Source: Pseudomonadota bacterium
GTDB taxonomy: Bacteria > SAR324 > XYD2-FULL-50-16 > JAHJRI01
Direction: 5' to 3'
Length of the DNA: 44,859 nucleotides
Assembly: GCA_022360105.1 (NCBI GenBank)
Contig: JAKSDL010000127.1
Coordinates: 1-44,859, forward strand
The position numbers were made by a program, and so were the translations under genes. Positions 32,695-41,104 of this stretch are shown one piece after another (position 1 is the stretch's first letter; the number at the start of each line of letters is the position of its first letter). Below the pieces are notes generated by a model that was given only the letters and a program-made list of their open reading frames with translations, had not been told where the DNA came from and ran no database searches.

Positions 32695-33678
32695 ATGGGA
32701 CTTTTAGTCAACGGAAACTGGCAAAACCAGTGGTATGATACCAAAGCCAGCCAAGGAGAATTTGTAAGGGAAGATTCGAAATTTCACAACAAGGTAGTAC
32801 CAACCCCCTCATCACCTGATGAATTTCAAGCCGAACCCGATCGGTATCATCTGTTTGTATCGTTGGCTTGTCCATGGGCACACAGGACACTGATAATGCG
32901 AAAATTGAAAAAATTGGAGGCTATAATTTCGGTGACGAGCGTAAAGGCTGATATGATGGAATTCGGCTGGGAGTTTGAATCAGGCGATTCATCACTCAAT
33001 GAACTCAACGTGGACTATCGCTATCTGCATCAGGTGTACGCAGCATCAAAACCGGATTATACGGGACGAGTAACAGTTCCGGTCCTATGGGATAAGGCTA
33101 ATCGTGTGATAGTAAACAACGAATCTTCTCAAATCATTCGATTTTTTAACAAATCCTTTGATGAGTTCACACCCATGCATTACGACTTCTACCCTGAAGA
33201 CAAACAAACAGAGATCGATGAAATAAACGATCTCGTTTATCACAATATTAACAACGGCGTATATAAATGCGGCTTTGCAACGACACAGGAAGCATATGAG
33301 AAGGCTTTTGATAATCTTTTTGCAGCTCTTGATACTTTGGAAGTAAAATTGGAAAGCCAGAGATTTCTGGTTGGAAGTTCAATAAGCGAAGCTGATTGGA
33401 GATTGTTTACAACCCTGGTTCGATTTGATGCTGTCTATTTCACCCACTTTAAAGCTAATAAAAAACGCATCGCAGATTACCCAAACCTGTTCAATTACCT
33501 AAAAGAGTTGTATCAGGTGCCCGGAGTTCGCGAGACCGTAAACATGGAGCATATAAAAAGGCACTACTACTATAGCCACGAAACAATCAATCCAAAGCGT
33601 ATTGTTCCCAAAGGCCCTTTGGTAGACTTAGACGGACCACATGACCGTAATCGGTTCAGCGAAAATCCAATCTTGTAG
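32695..33678 (+). CDS. yqjG: Xi-class glutathione S-transferase (glutathionyl-hydroquinone reductase)
   Basis: This 327-residue enzyme has the Xi-class catalytic motif C59-P-W-A-H within LFVSLACPWAHRTLIMRKLK, and the GRVTVPVLWDKANRVIVNNESSQIIRFF glutathione-site segment. A helical C-terminal domain has NNGVYKCGFATTQEAYEKAF, also typical of YqjG/ECM4/PcpF. These enzymes use glutathione to reduce glutathionyl-hydroquinones and recycle quinone adducts. A strong AAGGAG precedes it, and the pirin follows after 9 bases, so the two are cotranscribed. Confidence 0.95.
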   Translation: MGLLVNGNWQNQWYDTKASQGEFVREDSKFHNKVVPTPSSPDEFQAEPDRYHLFVSLACPWAHRTLIMRKLKKLEAIISVTSVKADMMEFGWEFESGDSSLNELNVDYRYLHQVYAASKPDYTGRVTVPVLWDKANRVIVNNESSQIIRFFNKSFDEFTPMHYDFYPEDKQTEIDEINDLVYHNINNGVYKCGFATTQEAYEKAFDNLFAALDTLEVKLESQRFLVGSSISEADWRLFTTLVRFDAVYFTHFKANKKRIADYPNLFNYLKELYQVPGVRETVNMEHIKRHYYYSHETINPKRIVPKGPLVDLDGPHDRNRFSENPIL

Positions 33679-33687
33679 GAGATTGTC

Positions 33688-34557
33688 ATGAGCAAACATG
33701 ATAATAGAAACCTGGAAGTTGAAAAAATTATCACAGCCCAAAAAACATCAGATGGCGCAGGTGTGACCTTATACCGAAGCCTGGGAAGCCATTTGTTACC
33801 TAGAATCGACCCCTTCTTGATGCTCGACGAATTTAAATCAGACAACCCTAATGAGTATATCGCGGGCTTTCCAAGTCATCCCCATCGTGGTTTTGAAACA
33901 GTTACCTACATGCTGGCAGGAAAAATGGAGCACAAGGATCATAAAGGCAATGTGGGGATTATCCAATCGGGAGGTGTGCAGTGGATGACTGCCGGCAGGG
34001 GAATAATACACTCCGAAATGCCGATTCAGGAAGACGGCCTGATCTGGGGATTTCAACTTTGGGTCAATTTACCAAGTTATCAAAAAATGAAGGAGCCTTC
34101 CTATCAGAACATCGAACCGGAACAAATCTCGGAACTATGCCTGGAATCCGGCTCATTATTTCGTTTCATAGCCGGTAACTCAATGGGAATTGAAGGTGCA
34201 GCCAAAGGCATCGATACAGATCCACTGTTTGTAGACATCCGTTTGGTACCGGATGACAGGGTTGCCCACCCGATTGAACCGACCCATAACTCCTTGATCT
34301 ACGTCTATCGAGGAATGCTTCAGATTGGAGATCCTGGTGAACCCAAATTGGAGGTTGTTAAACATGGACAACTCGCGGTGCTGTCAAAAGGAACGAACCT
34401 GTCTGTGAAAGCAGGAAACGAAAACACGGGATTTATTCTCTTATCCGGAAAACCGATTGGCGAACCTGTAGCCAAGTATGGACCGTTTGTCATGAACACG
34501 AAAGCTGAAATTCAGCAGGCGGTTGAGGATTACCAGTCAGGAAACTTGGCTAAATGA
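33688..34557 (+). CDS. pirin-family cupin protein
   Basis: This 289-residue bicupin has the N-terminal iron site of pirins: H64 and H66 in SHPHRGFETVTYML, and H108 and E110 in GRGIIHSEMP. The second cupin carries no obvious metal ligands, as usual in pirins. E. coli YhaK and YhhW are members, and YhhW has quercetin 2,3-dioxygenase activity. Its place directly after the Xi-class GST fits handling of quinones or polyphenols. AGGAG lies before the ATG. A GGTCA/TGACC hairpin (34584-34596) lies just after the stop. Confidence 0.95.
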   Translation: MSKHDNRNLEVEKIITAQKTSDGAGVTLYRSLGSHLLPRIDPFLMLDEFKSDNPNEYIAGFPSHPHRGFETVTYMLAGKMEHKDHKGNVGIIQSGGVQWMTAGRGIIHSEMPIQEDGLIWGFQLWVNLPSYQKMKEPSYQNIEPEQISELCLESGSLFRFIAGNSMGIEGAAKGIDTDPLFVDIRLVPDDRVAHPIEPTHNSLIYVYRGMLQIGDPGEPKLEVVKHGQLAVLSKGTNLSVKAGNENTGFILLSGKPIGEPVAKYGPFVMNTKAEIQQAVEDYQSGNLAK

Positions 34558-34647
34558 GGATCGATCTTTCTATTATCGAATGCGGTCAAAATGACCTAAC
34601 CGGTTATTACTAACTGTAGTACTCTGTAATTATTTTGATTATTTCGC

Positions 34648-34663
34648 TGGCACACCAGATGCA
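34648..34663 (+). promoter_or_regulatory. candidate sigma-54 promoter upstream of M48 peptidase
   Basis: TGGCAC-ACCAG-ATGCA keeps the invariant GG (34649-34650) and GC (34661-34662) with exactly 10 bases between, and differs from TGGCACN5TTGCA at one base. Transcription would start near 34674, about 50 bases before the peptidase ATG. No enhancer-binding activator gene is seen in the window. Confidence 0.45.
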
Positions 34664-34722
34664 GTTAAAAGCCTAACTGTATTTTAATGATTACCCGCTA
34701 CCCATAATCCGGTGTGAAGAGC

Positions 34723-35709
34723 ATGAAAACAAAATCACATAATTCAGATGAGATCTTAATTCCTTCAAAAGACGGATATGTGCGAATTCCTGTCAGTGGA
34801 CTAAGATCTTCGACAAAAGATAATCCCATAAAACCTAAGCCTTCCCAAAATTTACTGCTCATGAAGGTTAAAAACTATCTTCAGTTTTTGCTCATGATAT
34901 CCGGTATGCTGGGAGTTATGTCTTTCTTAGGATTCACCATTGCCGGGTATACGGGAGTCATCATTGCTTTAGCTGCTGCAGGCATGGGATTCTTCTTTAC
35001 ATCGAATTTTTCTATTGCCCAGATTTTGAGAAAAAAAAATGTGCAGCTCATTCACCCCGGTGAATCTCCCGTTTTGTATAATATGGCTGAAACACTGGCC
35101 GGGAAGGCTAACATCGAAAAAATGCCTGTACTTTTTTTCGATAATACTCCTGAGATAAATGCTTATACCGTTGAAGACAAAGAACGGGCAGCCATTGTGA
35201 TTTCAAAGGGGTTGATTAACAGTCTGACGAAAGAGGAAATGTACGGAGTGTTGGCTCACGAAGTGGCGCACCTGAAAAACAATGACATTCAAATTATGTT
35301 GTTTAGTGAACAAATAAGAAAGTTAACAGGCTACATGGCATTTTTCGGCCAGGTCTTATTAATCCTTAGTCTCCCTTTGCTTTTTTTGAACCAGATTGTT
35401 CTTCCCTGGCTCACAATTTTATTATTGATGGCCGCTCCGACAATCAGTTTTTTATTTCAGGTTGCAATGTCGAGAAACAGGGAGTTTAGAGCAGACATGG
35501 ATGCCGCTTTGCTGGCTGGTGATGCCAGCGGATTGTCAAGGGCATTAAAAAAAATCAGTATGCAGACAACATTTTGGAAGAAGTTCTATGCACCATATTT
35601 GAAAAATGTACCCGAAATATTGAGGACACATCCTAACACCAAGGCCAGGATACAACGCTTACAGGAGCTAAAAACCAACCACAAAAACCAGCTATACTGG
35701 TCGTTCTGA
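34723..35709 (+). CDS. membrane M48-family zinc metalloprotease (HtpX-like)
   Basis: This 328-residue protease has two hydrophobic segments near 47-90. Next come a cytoplasmic domain with PVLFFDNTPEINAYTVE and the zinc motif HEVAH (179-183) in GVLAHEVAHLKNNDIQ, a second membrane pair (about 200-245), and the third zinc ligand Glu in SRNREFRADMDAALLAG. HtpX-type enzymes degrade damaged membrane proteins. The start is the ATG after GAAGAGC; an in-frame GTG nine bases upstream is possible. A sigma-54-like promoter lies upstream and a hairpin with a T-run follows. Confidence 0.92.
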   Translation: MKTKSHNSDEILIPSKDGYVRIPVSGLRSSTKDNPIKPKPSQNLLLMKVKNYLQFLLMISGMLGVMSFLGFTIAGYTGVIIALAAAGMGFFFTSNFSIAQILRKKNVQLIHPGESPVLYNMAETLAGKANIEKMPVLFFDNTPEINAYTVEDKERAAIVISKGLINSLTKEEMYGVLAHEVAHLKNNDIQIMLFSEQIRKLTGYMAFFGQVLLILSLPLLFLNQIVLPWLTILLLMAAPTISFLFQVAMSRNREFRADMDAALLAGDASGLSRALKKISMQTTFWKKFYAPYLKNVPEILRTHPNTKARIQRLQELKTNHKNQLYWSF

Positions 35710-35759
35710 TCCACTCATTCATGACCCGACCTCACATTTTCAGTAATCAGTGGATTTTT
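35709..35759 (+). terminator. possible terminator after the M48 gene
   Basis: ATCCACT (35709-35715) pairs with AGTGGAT (35749-35755), followed by TTTTC. The 33-base loop is long, which lowers confidence. Confidence 0.4.
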
Positions 35760-35860
35760 CAATATTTGTGTTCAGCGTCAGATAGAATGCTGGACACATC
35801 TGTTGTTGCTTAAGCAAGATAGTACACATGTCTCTATTTTATATAAATTGGTACCACAAT

Positions 35861-38143
35861 TTACACAATTGTTTTAAATGTCTTGGCTAACGCTTCCGGG
35901 TTGTCTCTAAGCAATTGGTCCTGGTAAAGAACTTTTACACCTTCCCGTGAAAGTCCGTTCATCAGCTGATAATTGAATACGCCTGAAGCTAGAAGCACAA
36001 TGGGTGTGTTGATATATTTTGATCCTTTTTGCCTTAAAAACTCGATCAACAGTTGATTTAATTGAGGATCACCAGCCAGAAAAAAGATCTCAACATCCCT
36101 CAAACCAATTGACAAGGCAATATCTCTGTAAAACCGTGACAACTCATTGACATTCATATCAATTAAATCACTTCTAAAAGACTCCTCATCGGTTTCTGTC
36201 TGATCCGCCAAATCTCCATAAAACAGATTCAGTTCCGTAGGCACTTTTCTAACCACAATATTTTTAGAATCACCATAAGCCATTTTGACCGCAGATGCTA
36301 TCTTATCACAATTGTCTTCTTCATCCCCAATGATGTAGACTGCGCCCTGGTTTTTAATAAGATAGCGGGTCTTTTCCACTTCTTTGAAATAGTTTTTGAC
36401 AGCGGAGAATAAGGCTTCTTTGTTTTCCAGATAAAGCTCACGCAAATAAGAGCTGTAGTCTAAAATTTTCATTCTCCCGGCTCTTTCTTCACATTTGGAG
36501 ATTTCCGATTCCAGGTTTGATATGGCCTTGTCCAGAGGGGGATATTTTCTTTGAGCCAACTCCTTTTCAAATTGTTGAAACTTCCTGAGAAGAATTGCCT
36601 TTGTCGTCATACAACAAATAACAACACCATCATGTAAAAACGGTTCCAATGGGCCAATATTTAAATCTACCAGCGATTCAAAATCAAAAAACTGCTGAGC
36701 CGCGTTCAAAAACGTTTTTCTTTCATTTCTTTGTAGCTGTTCCTCGATTGCCAAAGCCTGCTTTTCATCGTCATAAAGGACCAAGACATTTTCCTGCCTT
36801 GCCACGGCCACATCGCAGTTTTGTTCATCCCAGGTCTCAGATATTTCCAGCAGGTTGTTGATAAATTCCATTTTATTCCGGGAAAGCATGTCGATATACC
36901 TGTTTTTGTCGCTCTCTGCCTTGGAACTAGCCAAGACCTTCATTTGATCTTTCAGTTTTTGCAACCTTTTTGTGACTTGGTTTGACCGTTTTTGAAGCAT
37001 AACAGGATCTGCAATGTCCTCCAATTCCAACTGAGTCAGGGGTTCAATAACCCCTGTTTCATCGGACGTGGCATTCTCGATGGGCAACTTGTCCAGTATG
37101 ATTGAAAAAGTAAACGGAGTGTTTTCAACAGGTTCCATATTCAAACTAACCAGAAATCGGTTTGCCGAATCATCCGCCTGATCCGCAGTGACTGTTCTTG
37201 CGTAACCATCGGCCTGCATCAATTGATTGATCACAGTGCAGGTTAGCGCACTGTCTGAACTGATCGTTACAGGTACGTGGGATTTGATCGCTACTTCATC
37301 CTGCAGGTAGTTTTCATTAAACTTCAAGCTGCAACGGTGCTTCGCAGTTTCCAGGAGCTTAAAACAAAGAGAATCAAGATCCAGGTAGTGTTTTTTTACT
37401 TGCTGATAGCTGATTATATGAACAATGGGCAGACTTAACGTTTCAAGATTTGCTATATCCCTCAGAAAAAAACCAGGCGAGATGTACATTCGGCCGCAAT
37501 CGAATAGAATTCCTTTTGAATGTTTGGTGCTACTGTCATTTTCGTAGGTCTGATCGAACAACTGACAAAACTGGTACGGTGTATAATGCTTTTCCTTCCA
37601 ATACAACGTGGCAATGTCTTTCCAGGGAGAAAACCCAATTAATTTCTCCCTATCAAGAAATATTTCTTTCTCCTCTTTGAAATGGATTTCGGGCAAAGGG
37701 TATATCTCACGTGGTGCAATCTCCGAAGAATCAAAAAATATCAAATCCGGATCAGTGATTTTTAATCGAGGAAACTGCCGAAACTGAATGTCTGAATAGG
37801 GATGAGCCCTGAAGTATTGCCTGATAAAACGTTCCGGCTTGTGTTCAACCAAAATGAGTCCCGGATAGCCAACAATATTCATCGGTTGATATGACTGGAA
37901 AAATGATTCCATCTCCTCAATGCCTTTAAACAGTTCGGACGAAGTAAAAATGAAATCAGGATTAAAATCCTCCAGATTTTCCAGGCTTTTATCTTTAAAC
38001 TTTGACCACTTATACTTTATCAGTTGAAATTCCAAATTAATTTCATCTTTGCGAAACGTCCTCGTTATGTGTTGATACAGACGTTTCCAAAGAACTGTAT
38101 CGAGCCCTAATCCCAACAGCCGCAATTTTTGTTTTTCAATCAC
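35861..38143 (-). CDS. orphan 760-residue protein with receiver-like segments
   Basis: I do not recognise a full-length family. Several segments have alternating strand/helix patterns. The N-terminus (about 1-140) has LRLLGLGLDTVLWKRLYQHI, FNPDFIFTSSEL and MNIVGYPGLILVEHKPERF, like a degenerate receiver. Another lies near 460-545 (NVLVLYDDEKQALAIEEQLQ ... HDGVVICCM). The C-terminus (about 620-760) has GAVYIIGDEEDNCDKIASAVK, VEIFFLAGDPQLNQLLIEFLRQKG, TPIVLLASGVFNY and a final GVKVLYQD, a receiver-like order lacking the paired N-terminal acids and a clear phospho-Asp. Coiled coil lies at about 380-415 and 560-620. No membrane segment is seen. It stands alone, divergent from the TerB-like operon; a scaffold or signalling role is only an inference. 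Confidence 0.6.
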   Translation of the reverse strand: MIEKQKLRLLGLGLDTVLWKRLYQHITRTFRKDEINLEFQLIKYKWSKFKDKSLENLEDFNPDFIFTSSELFKGIEEMESFFQSYQPMNIVGYPGLILVEHKPERFIRQYFRAHPYSDIQFRQFPRLKITDPDLIFFDSSEIAPREIYPLPEIHFKEEKEIFLDREKLIGFSPWKDIATLYWKEKHYTPYQFCQLFDQTYENDSSTKHSKGILFDCGRMYISPGFFLRDIANLETLSLPIVHIISYQQVKKHYLDLDSLCFKLLETAKHRCSLKFNENYLQDEVAIKSHVPVTISSDSALTCTVINQLMQADGYARTVTADQADDSANRFLVSLNMEPVENTPFTFSIILDKLPIENATSDETGVIEPLTQLELEDIADPVMLQKRSNQVTKRLQKLKDQMKVLASSKAESDKNRYIDMLSRNKMEFINNLLEISETWDEQNCDVAVARQENVLVLYDDEKQALAIEEQLQRNERKTFLNAAQQFFDFESLVDLNIGPLEPFLHDGVVICCMTTKAILLRKFQQFEKELAQRKYPPLDKAISNLESEISKCEERAGRMKILDYSSYLRELYLENKEALFSAVKNYFKEVEKTRYLIKNQGAVYIIGDEEDNCDKIASAVKMAYGDSKNIVVRKVPTELNLFYGDLADQTETDEESFRSDLIDMNVNELSRFYRDIALSIGLRDVEIFFLAGDPQLNQLLIEFLRQKGSKYINTPIVLLASGVFNYQLMNGLSREGVKVLYQDQLLRDNPEALAKTFKTIV

Positions 38144-38560
38144 AAGTCTAATAACAGAGAGTATGTCGTTTTCAAAAATGTCCCAACTTTCGAGTTCATG
38201 CCAAATCTGCTCCCCCGTTCTTGTGAACCAGGTAGGGTTAACCGAACCTCAGAATATTCGGTTCAGGAACCGTCCCTTGAGTTTTTATTTGATGGTAAAA
38301 GGCAAAAACTTCAATGAACGAGGTCTTTTGATATCGAAACATCAAACCATTTCAGAATGCTGTAACACAATCATTTTGTGTTGCAAATACTGATTCCTTT
38401 CAACACGGGCATTGAACCGGTCCCTTACCTTAATTCCCTCGACCAATTGGCCTTTCAATTTTAAGTTTAACAAGCTATGTATATTAAGATGGATCTATTT
38501 GATAAAAATCACGGCTTTAAATGATCAACCAATTCTTTTACCTTTATAAAGTCATTAGAT
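38144..38560 (+). other. structured intergenic region between divergent genes
   Basis: About 417 bases without a gene. There are two clear stem-loops. AACCGAA/TTCGGTT lies at 38240-38263. TGTAACACAA/TTGTGTTGCA lies at 38361-38385 (10 bp, one G-U, 5-base loop). A GAACCG(G)TCCCTT motif occurs twice (about 38266 and 38413), and there is a CCAATTGG palindrome near 38440. Promoters for both divergent units must be here. Confidence 0.45.
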
Positions 38561-39430
38561 ATGCTACGACCGACAAAAAATGAAATAGATACATACAGAC
38601 AACAAATCACACTTGATTGCGAGTCAAAAATAGACGGGTTGCTGACATTTGGAAAGGATTTGTTTGCCTCCCTGTTTCCCAAGGCTAAAATTATCGTGAC
38701 GTCTCATGATTCCGCAACCCAATGGCCAACCCCAAAAGCCCTGGATTATAGAAGTGAAGAAATTAAACGGATTGTTCGAATGGTTTTTGAAGAAGTGGTA
38801 AAGGTCTGCAAAGATGAAGACCACAATCTTCCGCAGCTGGCAATTACAATCCCGAGAAAAATGGGTGCATTAATTATTGACAGTTGCTTAAAAATAGAGA
38901 CCTTTGGCAGGGATTTAAGTGATCTTGATTACTACTTTTTAAGTGATTTGGGGCGAGAACTTGGATTTGACCCTAAGGAGATAAACGGTCTGATTGAACA
39001 AAGGCTTTATAAAATCAGGAAAAATCTATTCCGTGAGTTAAAACCCCTGCTTTCCGATATTCAAAGAGAAATCAGTGCCTGGCTTTTGGTGAGGGCGATA
39101 CGAGCTGATAATCGTGTTCATCCGGCTGAAATCAAATATTTTGAAATTGTTGCAGAGTTACTGGATAACGACCAGGTTCGCTTGGAACAGCTTGAGTCAA
39201 AAGCCGCGGAATTAGAGGGACAATTGCCGATGATTTTGATCGACAATATCGCCGAATTTCTATTCAAATACCTGGTTGAAATTGTCATGTGTGATAAGAA
39301 CTATGATCCAGTTGAATCTGAATTCATAAAAGAGATAGCCAAAGCTTTCGAATTTAACCAAGCTCAACAAGATAAGATACTTCAACCAATTGCAGCGGCA
39401 CTGATGGTAAAAACAGATCTTTTTCAATGA
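38561..39430 (+). CDS. TerB-like domain protein
   Basis: This is a 289-residue soluble, helical protein. The C-terminal half (about 165-285) matches the TerB/DjlA-N-like fold. AWLLVRAIRADNRVHPAEIKYFEIVAELL is followed by LVEIVMCDKNYDPVESEFIKEIAKAFEF, two acidic D.....pae...l motifs of the kind that bind metal in TerB. The N-terminal half (1-160), with a SDLGRELGFDPKEINGLIE segment, may be a second degenerate copy. It leads a plus-strand unit with a methyltransferase-like gene and lpxC. No ter operon genes are near, so a tellurite role is not implied. Confidence 0.65.
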   Translation: MLRPTKNEIDTYRQQITLDCESKIDGLLTFGKDLFASLFPKAKIIVTSHDSATQWPTPKALDYRSEEIKRIVRMVFEEVVKVCKDEDHNLPQLAITIPRKMGALIIDSCLKIETFGRDLSDLDYYFLSDLGRELGFDPKEINGLIEQRLYKIRKNLFRELKPLLSDIQREISAWLLVRAIRADNRVHPAEIKYFEIVAELLDNDQVRLEQLESKAAELEGQLPMILIDNIAEFLFKYLVEIVMCDKNYDPVESEFIKEIAKAFEFNQAQQDKILQPIAAALMVKTDLFQ

Positions 39431-39497
39431 AAGGCTGCAATTTTGCAGGACTAAAAGAAGATATTGCTTTCAAAAAAAGATCAAATGTACACGGCAC

Positions 39498-40226
39498 ATG
39501 GAAACAATTTTTGATGACCCACAGACAAAAGAAAGCCTTTCCAAAATTGAAAAAGCTTTTTTAAAGATCTCTTCAGATCCGAAAATACTTGCAGAGTTTC
39601 CCTCCTTAGAGAAAACAGCCAGTGAATACAGTGAGTTGGCTAGAAAAGGGTATAATGACGATACTGAACTTGCCTTTTTAAATTTTTATTGTGACATTCA
39701 TGGAGCCGGGTCGGGATACACCGAGTCAGAACGTGAAGTGCTTGATGACAAGCACGGATACTTCAATCACCCCGGCGGTATCTCACCACTGTTAAGAGCC
39801 AAACAGTATCTCAAACAACAGCATGTTTCTGCTGATTTAGGAGCAGGAAACGGTTTACAGGGATTACTGTTCCAATATTTATATCCCCACGAAAAAACTA
39901 TTCAGATTGAGCTTTCCGGTGAATTGATAAGGATTGGGAAAATGTTTCAAGCAGCCTTGGAAATCCCTGAAGAAAAGATCCAATGGATCAATGACGATAT
40001 TTTAAACATAGACCTGGCTAATATCGATTTTTTATATCTGTACAGACCTTCAAAACCAATAAAATCAGGTATCACCCTTTACGAAAATTTAAAAATCAAG
40101 TTAAACAATCGTTCCAAACCACTGACAATTTTCAGCATTGCTGACTGCTTAAAAGACTACTTGAATTCTGACTACAAAGAGTTTTACAATGATGGGCATT
40201 TAACCTGTTTCAATTTTGTATCCTGA
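39498..40226 (+). CDS. class I SAM-dependent methyltransferase-like protein
   Basis: This 242-residue protein has a helical N-terminus (1-110) and a Rossmann-like part. Its motif I is SADLGAGNGLQGLLF (about 115-129), followed by an acidic strand IQIELSGELIRIG, NDDILNIDLANIDFLYLYRPSKP (motif IV region) and a final pair of strands. The small C-terminal half suggests a compact or incomplete fold. The substrate is unknown. It lies 67 bases after the TerB-like gene and 12 bases before lpxC, and may be cotranscribed with lpxC. Confidence 0.7.
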   Translation: METIFDDPQTKESLSKIEKAFLKISSDPKILAEFPSLEKTASEYSELARKGYNDDTELAFLNFYCDIHGAGSGYTESEREVLDDKHGYFNHPGGISPLLRAKQYLKQQHVSADLGAGNGLQGLLFQYLYPHEKTIQIELSGELIRIGKMFQAALEIPEEKIQWINDDILNIDLANIDFLYLYRPSKPIKSGITLYENLKIKLNNRSKPLTIFSIADCLKDYLNSDYKEFYNDGHLTCFNFVS

Positions 40227-40238
40227 GTTTAAAACGTT

Positions 40239-41099
40239 ATGAACCAAACAACGATAAAGAACTCGTTTATCATCAAGGATGGACACGGATTGCATTCCGG
40301 GGAAAAAACCGATCTGTATTTTTTTCCGGCTCCTGAGAATCACGGTATTGTGTTCTACCGGGGAGATAAAAAAGTCCGGATTCCGGCAAGCTATCAATAT
40401 GCCAAATCCTCTGCCCTATGCACAACCATAGAAAGTGAGGGTGTTGAGGTAACCACTATTGAGCATTTGCTTTCAGTCTGTAACGGCCTGGGGATCGACA
40501 ATCTGTTGATCGAACTGCACAGTCTTGAAGTTCCTATTATGGATGGCAGCGGGTATGATTTTTATACTGCCTTGCAGGATATTGGACTGAAGCAGCTTGA
40601 TACACCAAAAAAAGTTGTAAAAGTTCTTGAACCAGTTACCTATGAATACAACGACATTACTATTTTCATTCTGCCTTCCGATAAATCCAATTTTACCTTT
40701 TCCATCGATTACAACCACAGACAGATTGGTCAACAAGAGATGACGTTCCAGCTTACGGAAAAGAATTATATTGAAAACATAGCCAAAGCAAAAACGTTTG
40801 GATTTAGAAGGGATTATCAGGAGTTACTGAACCAGGGTCTGGTAAAGGGAGGTAACAATAAAAACGCAATCATCCTGGATGAGGAAGGCAATATCGAAAA
40901 TCTGGAAGAGATGACCTGGTTGAATGAGCCCAATTTACACAAGATCCTGGACCAGGTCGGAGACTTTTACCTTGCCAACAATCACCGCATCATAGGTGAT
41001 GTTTTCTGCCATAAAAGCGGACATTCAACCCATTTGGCATTTATCCGCTATATGATGGATGAATGCCCGAACAGTTTTACTGTGATCGACTATGATTAA
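40239..41099 (+). CDS. lpxC: UDP-3-O-acyl-N-acetylglucosamine deacetylase
   Basis: LpxC catalyses the committed step of lipid A synthesis. The 286-residue product shows the domain I start GHGLHSGEKTDLYFFPA, catalytic base E75 and zinc ligand H76 in TIEHLLS, GLGIDNLLIELHSLEVPIMDGSG, KTFGFRRDYQELLNQGLVKGG, zinc ligands H234 and D238 in HKILDQVGD, and H262 in KSGHSTH. In many bacteria lpxC closes the division cluster; here it follows a TerB-like gene and a methyltransferase-like gene. It converges on hemL with 5 bases between stops. Confidence 0.95.
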   Translation: MNQTTIKNSFIIKDGHGLHSGEKTDLYFFPAPENHGIVFYRGDKKVRIPASYQYAKSSALCTTIESEGVEVTTIEHLLSVCNGLGIDNLLIELHSLEVPIMDGSGYDFYTALQDIGLKQLDTPKKVVKVLEPVTYEYNDITIFILPSDKSNFTFSIDYNHRQIGQQEMTFQLTEKNYIENIAKAKTFGFRRDYQELLNQGLVKGGNNKNAIILDEEGNIENLEEMTWLNEPNLHKILDQVGDFYLANNHRIIGDVFCHKSGHSTHLAFIRYMMDECPNSFTVIDYD

Positions 41100-41104
41100 A
41101 TGGG

